The notes under the pieces: generated by a model
Databases searched by the model: none
What the model saw: only the letters and a program-made list of their open reading frames with translations
What the model was told of the DNA's origin: nothing
In this document: one piece after another, positions 11,702 through 21,987 of the stretch
Numbering within the stretch: position 1 is the stretch's first letter
Layout: each line of letters begins with the position of its first letter
Source: Topomyia yanbarensis
Lineage: Eukaryota; Arthropoda; Insecta; Diptera; Culicidae
DNA: 64,000 nucleotides
Assembly (NCBI RefSeq): GCF_030247195.1
Contig: NC_080671.1
Span: forward strand, 297,085,586-297,149,585
Direction of reading: 5' to 3'
Translations under genes and position numbers: made by a program

Positions 11702-12699
11702 TGACTCTAATCGACCACTGCCCCATGTTAGTCTCGTAGACCAGTACACGGTTTTGAAAGTAACTTTTCAGAACCTTGGACAAATAGTCCAGGGCCCACA
11801 TTCTGTGTAGCGTTGCGTCGATAGCACCAACTGTTAAACGCGTTCGTTTGTAACCACGGCGCGGTAGCGATTACTCGTTCTCTTTTGCTACAATGCTTTC
11901 TCTACGCTCGCGATCACTGTGCGGATGGCTTCTACTGTCGAAGTCCCTTTCCGGAATCCGAACTGCCTCGGCGATAGTGCGTTCTCACTTTCAGCGTAGC
12001 TCGTCAACCTGTTGAGGATGACCCTTACCAGAAGATTACCAACAGTATCCGGCAGGCATATGGCCGATACGATGCTGGATCTCCTGGTGGCTTTCCTGGT
12101 TTTGGCAGCAACACCTGCTTCTGGTCTTCCATCTGTCCGGGAAATAACCTTCGTCCAGGCATTCCCATAGAACTATCCTGAAAATGTCCGGAAACGTCAG
12201 GATCGTGGGCTTCAATGCCATGTTGGCGATATCGTCCGAATCGGGATCTTTCCTCGTTTTCAGCCCTTTCGCCACTATAAGGAGCTCGTCGTTGGAGACT
12301 CAATTGTCACCAGCATTTGCACCGTCTGCATCGACGTACGGTCGTGCTTCGGGAAAAGACCCTCCTTGCTAATTTTCAATTTGTCAGCGCGCATTTCAGC
12401 TGGTGTTGTTGGACTCTTGATCTTGGCCTTCATGGCATGGTAAGCGTTGCCCAACAGTTGGCGTCTACTTCTCTGGACAGCTCCTTGTAGCATGTAGACT
12501 TGCTTAGCACTATCTCGCATTTAAAAGCGACTCTAGTCACCCGGAATTTCACCTTACACTCTTCTCTGACTGCCTCAGATCTTGCTCTCTGAACGCGGCA
12601 GGCAGCACGGAGGATGCTGAGCTTTTCGTTCCACCAATACGCCGGACGCCGGCAGTTCCTCGGCTCCATTTTCCTCGGCATTGCATTGTTATGTCAAGC
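11702..12699 (-). pseudogene. R1-clade LINE (K), middle part (linker and RT start)
   Basis: Minus-strand remnant of R1-type ORF2 in several frames. From 12690 it reads AMPRKMEPRNCRRPAYWW, the conserved linker after the endonuclease (element C has TMPRKTLPRNGRRSVYWW). RT boxes follow at about 12150-11890: WKT..QVLLPKPGKPPGDPASYRPY and, further on, an FGFRKG..TV-like box. It ends with YLSKVLKSYFQNRVLVYETNMGQ (11785-11702). Frameshifts are frequent, so the piece is dead. Its upstream partner lies beyond element H at 17424-18005, and its downstream partner beyond J/A at 2941-3772. Confidence 0.78.
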
Positions 12700-13052
12700 C
12701 AGTGCTGGGAAAATCATAATCAAAAAAAAAAATCAAACCGCAATCATGGCTGATAATTATCGCTTATGATTTTTTCGAAAATTCTCACTGCCGATAAAAT
12801 CATGCCGTGATCACTCTCTTAACTATCAAAAGATCATCTCACCAAAATCACTACCGATTTTTTCTTACCCTCTATCAGTGGTGATTTTGATCTGTGGTTG
12901 AATTTGATAATTGAGAGGGTGATCACGGCATGATTCTATCTGCAGCGAGCAATTCGGAAAAAATCACAAGTGAGCATTATCAACCATGATTGCGATTTGA
13001 TTTAATTCTTGGATCAATGATCATTATCTTTTTTCGAACATTATGGATATGT

Positions 13053-13990
13053 TAACTTTTTGGGAAAGTGTTTTATATTGAAAGGCAAGTTGAGGGCTGT
13101 TCAAAATCAATAGTTTTGGACATTTTCAATGCACAGGGGGGTCCGCCGATGTGTCAAAATGGAATTATTTTCAGTTTTTTGGGAAAGTGTTTTATATTGA
13201 AAGGTAAGTTGAGGGCTTTTGAAAATCAATAGTTTTGAACATTTTCAATGCACAGGGGGGTCCGCCGATGCATCAAAATGGATTTTTTTTAACTTTTTGG
13301 GAAAGTGTTTTATATTGAAAGGCAAGTTGAGGGCTGTTGAAAATCAATAGTTTTGAACATTTTCAATGCACAGGGGGTCCTCCGATGCATCAAAATGGAA
13401 TTTTTTTTCAAGTTTTTGGGAGTGTTTTATATTGAAAAGCAAGTTGAGGGCTGTTGAAAACAATAGTTTTGGACATTTTCAATGCACAGGGGGGTCTGCC
13501 GATGTGTCAAAATGGAATTTTTTTCAACTTTTCGGGAAAGTGTTTTATATTGAAAGGCAAGTTGAGGGCTGTTGAAAATCAATAGTTTTGGACATTTTCA
13601 ATGCACAGGGGGGTCCGCCGATGCATCAAAATGGAATTTTTTTTCAACTTTTCGGGAAAGTGTTTTGTATTGAAAGGCAGGTTGAGGGCTGTTAAAAATC
13701 AATAGTTTTGAACATTTTCAATGCACAGGGGGGTCCGCCGATGCATCAAAATGGATTTCTTTTCAACTTTTGGGAGTGCTTTATATTAAAGGGCAAGTTG
13801 AGGGCTGTTGAAAACAATAGTTTTGGACGTTTTCAATTAACAGGAGGCTCTGTCGAAGTATCTAATTGGGAATGATTTCAACTTTTTGGGAGTGTTTTAT
13901 AGTGAAGGGCAAGTTGTTGGCAGGTAAAAATCAATTGTTGACATTTTAAATGAGCTTGGGGTCTGTCAATGTATTACAAATATTAAACAG
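13053..13990 (+). repeat. Left-arm tandem array of H, ~118-bp unit, 7-8 copies
   Basis: Each unit carries gggaaagtgttttatattga, then a block of the type caagttgagggctgttgaaa, then gcacaggggggtccgccgat. That GC-rich block recurs at about 13132, 13250, 13367, 13485, 13603 and 13724, with decayed versions at 13842 and 13965. Copies nearest the core are the most diverged. Confidence 0.9.
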
Positions 13991-14215
13991 TAGGGGCTTT
14001 TGATAAATGTTTAAGCAAAGGAGACAGACCTCGAACAAATTTTCAAAGTAGATTTGTTTTTAAAAAGATGGTTTTTTCACTATGTGAAGGACGAGGTTCT
14101 ATAATTGGCAAAATAGTAAATCCTTTCTGGAGCATATTTTTCTTGTCTTAGAGATGCAAAATTAGCAAAAACCAAAAAATCATTTATTTTAAATTTTGCG
14201 CTGGAAGACCCCCTT
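13991..14215 (+). repeat. Inner arm of H, left
   Basis: Non-tandem part of the inverted arm; its complement lies at about 15545-15660. It contains 'gcgctggaagaccccctta'. The two arms are clearly diverged here. Confidence 0.55.
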
Positions 14216-15544
14216 AAGAGAAATTTTTACGAAATAATCCGAAAGGATTACAAGGCTATGTCTAGGGACGATAGAAGAATATTTTAATAGCTTCGATTTA
14301 TTAAAAAGAAAGAAAAAAATATTAGAGGCGTGCGCCTCGCCGCCGCCGATTGTAGATAAAAATTCAATATCAATTCTTCAAAAGGGCTAATGAGATTTTT
14401 ATAAACAAACTTATTTCGCTCATTACTCCGCTGTCGAGTCGAATTTCATGAAATATACACATGAATCAACATCTTTACCCTTGGTAGAATCAATTTCAAA
14501 TGTCTTCTGGGTTGAAAATATAACAAATTAAGAGAAATCAGCAAAACAAAAGTTTGTTTACAAATCTTATTCGCCCTATTCTAATGTTGATATGGAATTA
14601 GAGGCGGCGCACCTCTAAAAAATATTTCCCGAACTGACCTGACCATTAAAACGTTTCTGTTGGAAAAGCCTTTGCACTTCGTAACACAATTAAAACTACT
14701 TTTAGAAAAATACTAAAACAAGGTGGTCTAATTCTTAAGGCTCAATATCATCAATATCAAGTATATCATGTAGAGCTTTTTTTCTCGGCTTGCTTTTTTT
14801 CATTGTAGGACTTATCGACTCTCCAAAACAAGGTTATTGGATGCGTGGTACGCAGGTTTTGAACACATCCTTTTATTTTTACGAGCACTACATTCATTTG
14901 CTTTCACACATAAATAACGAGCATAATCCATAACAATAAATCAAGGAGTTAACATGATTTTGCGAAAAAAAAATTTGGCGTAAAGTAGCCCCCTTGTGGG
15001 GGTGACTTTACGCCAATTTTAGCTCTTTAGATTTCACGTTCAATCTTGATTTTCCAAAAGTTCTTGTCAATGACTTTGGAGGTACTTGTGCCATATGTAA
15101 AACATCGAACAGTTTCAAATTTGAAGTTGCGTGATCGTAGTTCTTGAGTGTAATGTACAAAACGTTCTATTTTTGGCGTAAAGTAATCACCGATGACGGT
15201 ATTTCATAACCCACTCGTCAAACTCGTTCCAAAAACAAAGATAATTACAAAAATATTGATATCCGTCATTATCCCGACGAACTAGTTATGAAAAAAAAGT
15301 TCAGCAGACGTATTTTTGGAGTCAATACGCTTTTATGTACAACGTATCCAACACTTAAATTTATTTAGCGCAGCTCTGTCTACAAAACAATATAATCCTA
15401 ACAATAGCAAAACAAAATTTAATTTCGTTTTTACTCTTAATTTACTATAATAAACACCTAATTTACTATTATAAACCGAAGCTGTTAATGTATTCTTCTA
15501 TAGTCCCTAAACATAGGCTTATAACTTTTTCTGATTTTGTATAA
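14216..15544. other. Core of element H; no recognised gene
   Basis: AT-rich. It contains two mirrored GC-rich blocks (agaggcgtgcgcctcgccgc at 14322, agaggcggcgcacctct at 14596) and a strong hairpin at 14971-15019. On the minus strand an open stretch without ATG runs from about 15190 to TAA 15029-15027 (PKIERFVHYTQELRSRNFKF...). I do not recognise it; it could be a leftover exon of a lost transposase or chance. Confidence 0.4.
14971..15019. repeat. Hairpin TTGGCGTAAAGT in core of H
   Basis: ttggcgtaaagt and actttacgccaa face each other around agccccc-ttgt-gggggtg, which itself pairs in part. A further single copy of tttggcgtaaagta lies at 15172-15185. Confidence 0.75.
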
Positions 15545-15984
15545 ATTTCACTTAAGGAGGTCTTCCAGCACAAAATTAAAAAAAAACTAAGGCGCGGAAA
15601 ATATGCTCAAGAAAGGATTTGCACGAATTGGACTTGGTTCGTCTGCTAGAGCTTATCAAACATATGTTAATATGAGGTTGACAAAAACGGGTTAAAAAGC
15701 TGATAAAATCAGGGGCTGACAAAATCGGGTTAAAAAGCTGATAAAATCTGGGTAGACAAAATCGGGAGCTAATAAAATCGGGTCTTAACTTTATTAACTT
15801 TTCTAAGTAACTTGAACAATTTTGAATTGCTCGAAAAATAAAAAAATGGATAACGCAATCTTTAGCCTTAAATTATTGTAGACAAAGAAAAGACCTTTAT
15901 CAGCCCCCGATTTTGTTTTTCCCCAATTTTGTCAGCTTTTGACGATTTTGTCATATTTATAAAAAGAAAGAAATAAACAAAAGA

Positions 15985-17055
15985 ATTTTCCAAAAAAATC
16001 AATTTTGACACATCGGCGGACCCCCCTGTGCATTGAAACTGTCCAAAAGTATTGATTTTCAACTACCAACAACTTGTCCATCAATATAAAACACTTTCCC
16101 GAAAAGTTAAAAAAAAAATCAATTTTAACACATCGGCGGACCCCCCTGTGCATTGAAAATGTCCAAAACTATTGATTTTGAACTACCAACAAATTGTCCT
16201 TCAATATAAAACACTTTCCCGAAAAGTTAAAAAAATCAATTTTAACGCATCGGCGGACCCCCCTGTGCATTGAAAATGTTCCAAACTATTGATTTTCAAA
16301 AGCCCTTAACTTGCCTTTCAATATAAAACACTTTCCTGAAAAGTTTGAAAAAATTCCATTTTGACACATCGGCGGACCCCCTGTACATTGAAAATGTCCA
16401 AAACTATTGATTTTCAACTACCAACAACTTGTTCTTCAATATAAAACACTTTCTCGAAAAGTTGAAGAAAATACCATTTTGATGCATCGGCGGACCCCCC
16501 TGTGCATTGAAAATGTTCAAAACTATTGATTTTCAACTACCAACAACTTGTCCTTCAATATAAAACACTTTCCCGAAAAGTTGGAAAAAATTCAATTTAA
16601 GCGCATCGGCGGACCCCCTGTGCATTGAAAATGTCCAAAACTTTTGATTTTTAACTACCAACGACTTGTCCTTCAATGTGAAACACTTTCCCGAAAGGTT
16701 GAAAAAAATTCCATTTTGGCACATCGGCGGACCCCCCTGTGCATTGAAAATGTCCAAAACTATTGCTTTTCAACTACCAACAACTTGTCCTTCAATATAA
16801 AACACTTTCCCGAAAAGTTGAAAAAAATCAATTTTAGCGCATCGGCGGACCCCCTGTGCATTGAAACCGTCCAAAACTATTGATTTTCAACTACCAACGA
16901 CTTGTCCTTCAATATGAAACACTTTCCCGAAAAGTTGAAAAAATTCCATTTTGGCACATCGGCGGACCCCCCTGTGCATTGAAAATGTTCAAAACTATTG
17001 ATGTTCAACTACCAACAACTTGTCCTTCAATATAAAACACATTCCAGAAAAGCTG
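15985..17055 (-). repeat. Right-arm tandem array of H, ~118-bp unit, 9 copies
   Basis: Reverse-complement units of the left array: cggcggacccccctgtgcat recurs at about 16013, 16133, 16252, 16369, 16491, 16610, 16727, 16847 and 16963. The spacing is very regular. The two arms differ in a block: right-arm units carry 'actaccaacaacttgtcc' where left-arm units carry the complement of 'aagttgagggctgttga'. Confidence 0.9.
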
Positions 17056-17423
17056 AAATCGTTAGCATTTGGATTATTTTGCATCCCTACATGTATGCTG
17101 GATCGCTCTCACTCCCAAAATCATTTGGCCAAATCATCATCATAAGGAGTTTCTTACAATAATCATGTACAATACCATCAACCCTGATTTTGCATCTTTT
17201 CTATCGTACCTGATTTTCTCAACTTCATAATCCTGATCAAAAAAAAATCATAATCAGGCCGTGATCACAGGCGGTGATTTTGTTGCAATGATTTTTTGCT
17301 AGCACATTATCGCTTCAGAGAAAATCACTAGCGATTTTTTATGGTAGTGATCATAGCACTGCATGATCAGCAGTGATAATTATCACTGATGATTTTTGAT
17401 TTTCGGTGATTTTCCCAGCACCG

Positions 17424-18005
17424 TCCCCTCTAATATTTACAACAGCTCATCGGCATTCAAAATTGAAACGAGGCTGTCATGACAAAGTGCTTCCACAAAA
17501 AGGTCCTTTTCAAAGTCCTTTATTTTCCACTTCCGCTCGCCAGTCCTCACTCTCCGCGTTACAATGCAATTCCGCCGACCAATCGTGTAGTGGATCACAT
17601 TGTGGTCGCAATGTGTGTACTGCTCACTAACTCGCTAATTCATGTTATCCGTCAGTGAAGGACTGTTGAATATTACGTCGATGATGGATTCCCTGCCGTC
17701 TTTATGGAATGTGCTAACGGCACCTTCGTTGCAGAGCCTTACATCCAGTTTCGCCATGACTTCTACCAGGCTGTAACCTCTTCCATTGGCCAGCCTGTTG
17801 CCTCACTCCACGGCCCAAGCGTTAAAATCTTCTCCTATAACAACCGGCGCTCGTCCGAATAATGAGTCGATTAGTGCGTCCAGCATCCGGTTGTACTGCT
17901 CTGGTATCAAGCACATTACAGTTACATACGAAAACGCCGTCGATCCTGGTATTCACGAAGTCTTCGTGTGTGCGCTATCCACGACCTCTTGCACTGGGAA
18001 ACCGC
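17424..18005 (-). pseudogene. R1-clade LINE (K), endonuclease part
   Basis: Minus-strand remnant of an R1-type APE endonuclease, the nicking domain at the start of ORF2. At 17850-17650 it matches element C in order: the GDFN-type region with 'gcttgggccgtggagtga' (AWAVEW in C), the GRG motif, the AKLDV motif and STFHKDGRES.IDV. The segment near 17640-17590 carries the HxDH-like box. Several stops break the frame. It ends at 17424 where element H begins, and the linker continues on the other side of H at 12699. The 5' end is lost near 18005, where repeat-family sequence starts. Confidence 0.75.
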
Positions 18006-18714
18006 CCTATCATCTAAACTCCTACAAATTTCTCAGAGATGACTGAATCGGTTTGTAAATTTCAAATTAACGGTGTATCGCTCCCATCGGCTGATATTCA
18101 ATTTTTAGTATTCCTGTTTCGGAGTTACAGGTTGAAAAGTGCGGTCATAAAGCAAATTCCCATATAAACTAGCACCACCGTGATTTCCAAATGATGCAAT
18201 GCATATTGCATTGGACGCAAGATTACTTGTGTTGGCAGATCCAGATCACTAATGTATAATCAAAGTAGCTTTGACCACAGTGACCATCTATGGCGGTTCT
18301 TGATGCCCCGAAGAACTTACTGAGTTCCTAAATTAATTTCACACCTATTTCTCAGCGAATTGTTAATCGATTATTACAAACTTTATTTCAAATGACAGAT
18401 ACAATACTCCCATTGACTGCTATTGATTTTTTTTTACTTTTAACTTTTGGTTCCGGAGTTGCAGAAGACATATAGGAATTTCCCATATAAACCGGTACAA
18501 TCGTTATACCATAGAGGTTAAAAATCTATCAAAAAGGACATTGTCCACTATCGACCATTCCGGAAGTCCCAGTTTCAGGGCATATTCCAAAATTAAAGTC
18601 ACATCGGTTCTTCGGTGATGACTGAACCGATTTTCACAAACAAAGTCTCAAATAAAAGTTGTAAATTATAAGGCATTTGAGTTTAGCCTAAAAATTCTCG
18701 ATTAGCCACAGCTG
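18006..18714 (-). repeat. Copy of the 'ccggttccgg' repeat family
   Basis: It contains tttctcagagatgactgaat, 'cccatataaactagcacca', 'gttcttgatgccccgaagaa' and 'ttttggttccggagttgcag', shared with copies at 40230-41170 and 59641-60290. It has no coding capacity and is inverted relative to the 56-64 kb array. Confidence 0.7.
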
Positions 18715-18985
18715 GGGAACATTGGAAGGGTTAGCGATGTTCGGTACCACAGTCATGTTGACCTTGCTGCTATCCTCCTTAGTAGACGTGAAATATCCCT
18801 TGCTAGTCGTTGCTGTCTAAGGTCAGATATGTCTCGTCATTCATCATCACCACCGCATGCTCCGAGATAGTCGGCTTGGACCTACACTTCCACATGATGA
18901 TGTCCATGGATTGGAGGGCTTTTCAAATCATAGTAAACAAAGAAGTGGTTAAAGACGACCCAATTGAATTCTGTGTATAATAGAA
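18715..18985 (-). pseudogene. Mariner-type (ITmD37E-like) transposase remnant
   Basis: Minus-strand reading gives SKPTISEHAVVMMNDETYLT, followed after a stop by further broken frame. This resembles the region of the first catalytic Asp in ITmD37E transposases of insects (the usual context is ...VVMDDE.Y...). The catalytic Asp position appears to be Asn here. Upstream, DIIMWKCRSKP also fits. Only this ~270-bp piece is recognisable; both ends are lost. The family call rests on this one motif region. Confidence 0.5.
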
Positions 18986-19120
18986 TAATAATAATAAAAA
19001 AATGTTGCAGTTCAATTGCTGTCACGTGATTTTTTAGCGATTGCTGAACCGATATTCACAATGTCTCAAATGATTGCAGGTTTCACAAAGTTAACAAAGT
19101 CACGATGGCGTTTCGACTTT

Positions 19121-19299
19121 GTCTCATCAGAAACCGACACTAACTTACTGTCGGAATAGATTAGCGCCGGCTTGACGCTAAATCCCTAAAACTAAAACAC
19201 GCTTTGTGTTTCAATCGAACGTAATGTCCCGTCCAAGCAGAAGTTCATGCCGGCGCAAATCTGTTCCAAGAATAAGTTAGTGTGGGTTTCTGATGAGAC
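19121..19299. mobile_element. 179-bp MITE with ~51-bp inverted ends
   Basis: The left end gtctcatcagaaaccgacac (19121) is repeated in inverse at 19299 with few mismatches, and the symmetry continues to gcgccggc on both sides. No coding capacity and no clear TSD. Confidence 0.7.
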
Positions 19300-19506
19300 T
19301 CACCTGGAGGAAATATAGTATAGTTCACAAAGTTATTTTGAAATACAAGGTGCAACTTATGATACTAAATTTCATTCGAATTGGGCTTTCGGTTTCGAAA
19401 ATAGAAGAAAAAAACCTGTTTTAATCCACCTAGTGGTGCAATTGTACCTACCTTATTTGTCCAAGCTACCATTCCAGGATGGTTATGTTCAATATAATAG
19501 TGAAAA

Positions 19507-19743
19507 TCTCGACAAACATATGATTACGGCTTAAAAGCTAACTGTAAAAATTATCTTTGAAAGGAGATTCCGGACAAACCGTTACTCATCAATTACAGAT
19601 GTTGGTAGTAAACAAAAGAGAAAAGTTTTCTCTTTCATTAACTGCTGCAAACTGTGTTTAGCCAGTAACGGTTTGTCCGGAATTTCCTTTCAAAGAGAAT
19701 TTTGACAGCTGGCTTTTAAGCCGTAATCATATGTTTGTCGAGA
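19507..19743. mobile_element. Hairpin MITE, ~80-bp arms
   Basis: tctcgacaaacatatgatta (19507) to about 19588 is mirrored by 19662-19743, which ends in catatgtttgtcgaga. The spacer is ~75 bp. The arms include tttccggacaaaccgttac-like sequence. Confidence 0.75.
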
Positions 19744-20339
19744 AATGTATATTACATATTCTGTATGATTTTTACATTCGTCCAATGGATCGATAGCCAC
19801 AAATTTGAGATGCTATATGTCGACGCTGAACCACTGGCGGATTCAGAAGAAGGGTCTGGGGGTCCGGAACCTCGCCGAAAACTTTCAACTTGTTAAGAAA
19901 ATTTAAATTAGTTTCAATTTTAAAGTATCAAAATCATTTCAAACCAAAATTTTCACTGGTTTTTATTAAACGTGGTTATTCCGTATTACGTAATGTGTTC
20001 ATTTCAAAATATAAATTTCAGACCCACTAACATTAGCTCAATGGTGTCTTTCGGCTAACTTATTTTATCATGCGGGTGTGTGTGTGAAAGGGATGAATAA
20101 CCCACAACTCAACCGCAGCCCAGGTTATCCTGTTATGCCTACTGGGTGAAGGTGATTGGGATGACAGAGGGGTGGGTCTGAGGAAGATGTATGAGGTGGT
20201 CGTTTGAGATGGATGCGTTGAGGGGCTTCATGGGGGGGACTTGATAGGGGGAGAAGGGTTCAGGGAAGGGCGGTTTGTAATGTGGGGGAAGGAGGTCAAC
20301 CCCGCACCGCATACTCCTAGTTACGCCACTGTTAAAATA
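19744..20339. other. No gene seen
   Basis: AT-rich, with a GC-rich G-run segment at 20100-20330 that produces an open frame without recognisable motifs. Confidence 0.5.
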
Positions 20340-20740
20340 CAGAAAATCTATCTTAGTCAAAAAAAATTGCCAAGATTGGGTTGACGATGATTAAAGTGAT
20401 TGCATAATCTTTCTATATGCGAAAGGCAAAAGTTCAAAAAAGTCAATCTTCGTTAAATTTTTTTTCGAGGTTACATAAAATCTGGACGTTTCATGCATTT
20501 TTAAGACTTTTAGTCTCAAAAATACAAATTCGATTTTGACATTATCCTTTACTCCCACTTTGAGCATTTTTCAATTCCTACTAATATGGAATCAATAACC
20601 GTTGTAGGTGGCCAGTGTGGTCAAAGCGACTTTAGTGAATAATTATTGATCTAGGTTGGCAAATCCAAGTAATTTTGCACCCATTTCAATAAGTTTTGCA
20701 TCATTTTGATATCATGGTGGACCTGTTTATATGGTAATTT
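20340..20740 (+). repeat. Copy of the 'ccggttccgg' repeat family
   Basis: 'ttcgaggttacataaaatct', 'gacgtttcatgcattttt' and 'gtggccagtgtggtcaaa' match the start of the 1.19-kb array units in the same orientation, diverged. Confidence 0.65.
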
Positions 20741-20955
20741 GCTGCATTGGCGTGCGCACGGGGGGCTAGGGGGGAATTTTTAAAAAACTTTTTAAGTATG
20801 ACAAAAATATTGAAGACATACGAGAAACAAGTGAAACTGATTGTATAACTCATTTTGTTTATGCAAACCATGAAATCTTAGAGCGCCTCGATAACGTCAA
20901 CAATTGGCGCAAGTTAGTAGAAATCAGGAATCTCTATCGATAACATGATAACCCA

Positions 20956-21044
20956 AGTAACAATTGAAGTTTTGTAGCATGCTACAAGTGCAATCTAAGT
21001 TTTATCAGTGGCTATAAAACTACCATAAAACCTCAATTGTTACT
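20956..21044. mobile_element. 89-bp hairpin element
   Basis: agtaacaattgaagttttgt at 20956 and the inverse, ending caattgttact at 21044. Short imperfect palindrome. Confidence 0.5.
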
Positions 21045-21307
21045 AGGGAAGGTTGCTGAGAGGAAGCGGTAACTGCAACGAAGATTCGGTTAACGACTTA
21101 AAAATATAAGAGTGCTGGTGATCAATTTAATTTTTTGCTTTGACTTAAAACTATAAACTTTTTATTGCAAAGGAATATATGGCGATTCCAGGAGGTATGA
21201 CTTGGAAAGTGATAACAAGAGAACCTTTCAACTTAACAGTAATATAATCTTAGAAGAATTTTTGGAATTATATAGATATCATTGGTTTGGATAACAACTT
21301 ATTCTAC

Positions 21308-21709
21308 ATATCGTCGCTGTTGTGCTATCTTATGACAAGCGCCATTTAGCTCATTTCGAGAAAAATGATTTTTAAAGTTTGAGATTGAATATCTTGAAAC
21401 TTATAAATGGTATAAACAATTCAAAGAAGACAATTGATGCTTCTATCTATTCTTTATTAATCTCTCAAATATTATGAAGATCGGTTGACTATGTTGCGAG
21501 TTTTGACTATGAATGTAAACAAAAGTCGCACTCACACGTGTCATATTTGTGTATAGATGACAAAATTTGTATGGCGTGTTATAATCGTGCATGGAAAATT
21601 TTCCATAGAAAAAAATCACCAATTATTAACTTTTATTCATATCTTTGTTTTAATTTGGCCTATAAACAATCGGTGAGATGCATTTTGAAGGAAATGAGTC
21701 AGAGAATCT
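21308..21709. mobile_element. Element O, left half (old TIR element split by B)
   Basis: Starts with atatcgtcgctgttgtgcta and 'tcttatgacaagcgccattt'. The inverse of this lies at about 33190-33234, beyond element B. The two flanks of B are therefore the halves of one older inverted-repeat element of roughly 760 bp. Confidence 0.6.
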
Positions 21710-21722
21710 AGCAAAAATAGTT
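21710..21722. repeat. TSD of element B (copy at 32862-32874)
   Basis: agcaaaaatagtt in both places. The last two T bases could also belong to the T-run of the tail. Confidence 0.8.
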
Positions 21723-21987
21723 TTTTTTTTCATTTTTCAGTTTCTTTTTTTATATAGCACGTTACAAAAATCCTTAAGACTAATTTTAACTATACTAGTA
21801 ATTTGTCTAAAACTAACACTGAAATCACTTTATTGTTTGCTTTTTTCCTTACATTGTTGTATTTCATAATGATCTAGTATTTATTTACTTTTTTCTGTTA
21901 TTGTCTAAACTTAAAAACTGAATATTCTAGGACACTTTAATTGGTGAATGATTAGCCTTGGATGAGAGTATGAGGAGATGAATTTAA

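Larger units (their letters stand above)
12700..17423. mobile_element. Element H: 4.7-kb fold-back DNA element with tandem-repeat arms
   Basis: The outer ends are cagtgctgggaaaatca (12700-12716) and its complement at 17407-17423 with one mismatch. Next inward are AT-rich, partly palindromic blocks (12724-13010; about 17150-17400). Then come arrays of a ~118-bp unit, running one way at 13053-13990 and the opposite way at 15985-17055. Further inward the inverted symmetry continues: 'tcctttctggagcatattt' and 'gcgctggaagacccccttaag' at 14117-14215 have complements at 15545-15620. The unique core is only about 1.3 kb and has no recognised transposase. H splits the R1-like element K. No convincing TSD is seen (tgtcaagc left, tcccctct right). 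The end sequence resembles hAT-type termini, but this is weak; a Foldback-like non-autonomous element describes what is visible. Confidence 0.75.

Noticed and set aside
13053..17055. Regularly spaced ~118-bp repeats as a CRISPR-like array
   Set aside because: The whole unit repeats, with no unique spacers; the arrays are inverted arms of an element in an insect genome.
12692..17431. 8-bp TSD for element H that would make it a hAT
   Set aside because: tgtcaagc (left) and tcccctct (right) do not match, even allowing for one-base shifts.
20139..20360. 73-codon minus-strand Pro-rich frame
   Set aside because: Composition-driven frame opposite a G-rich segment; no family motif.
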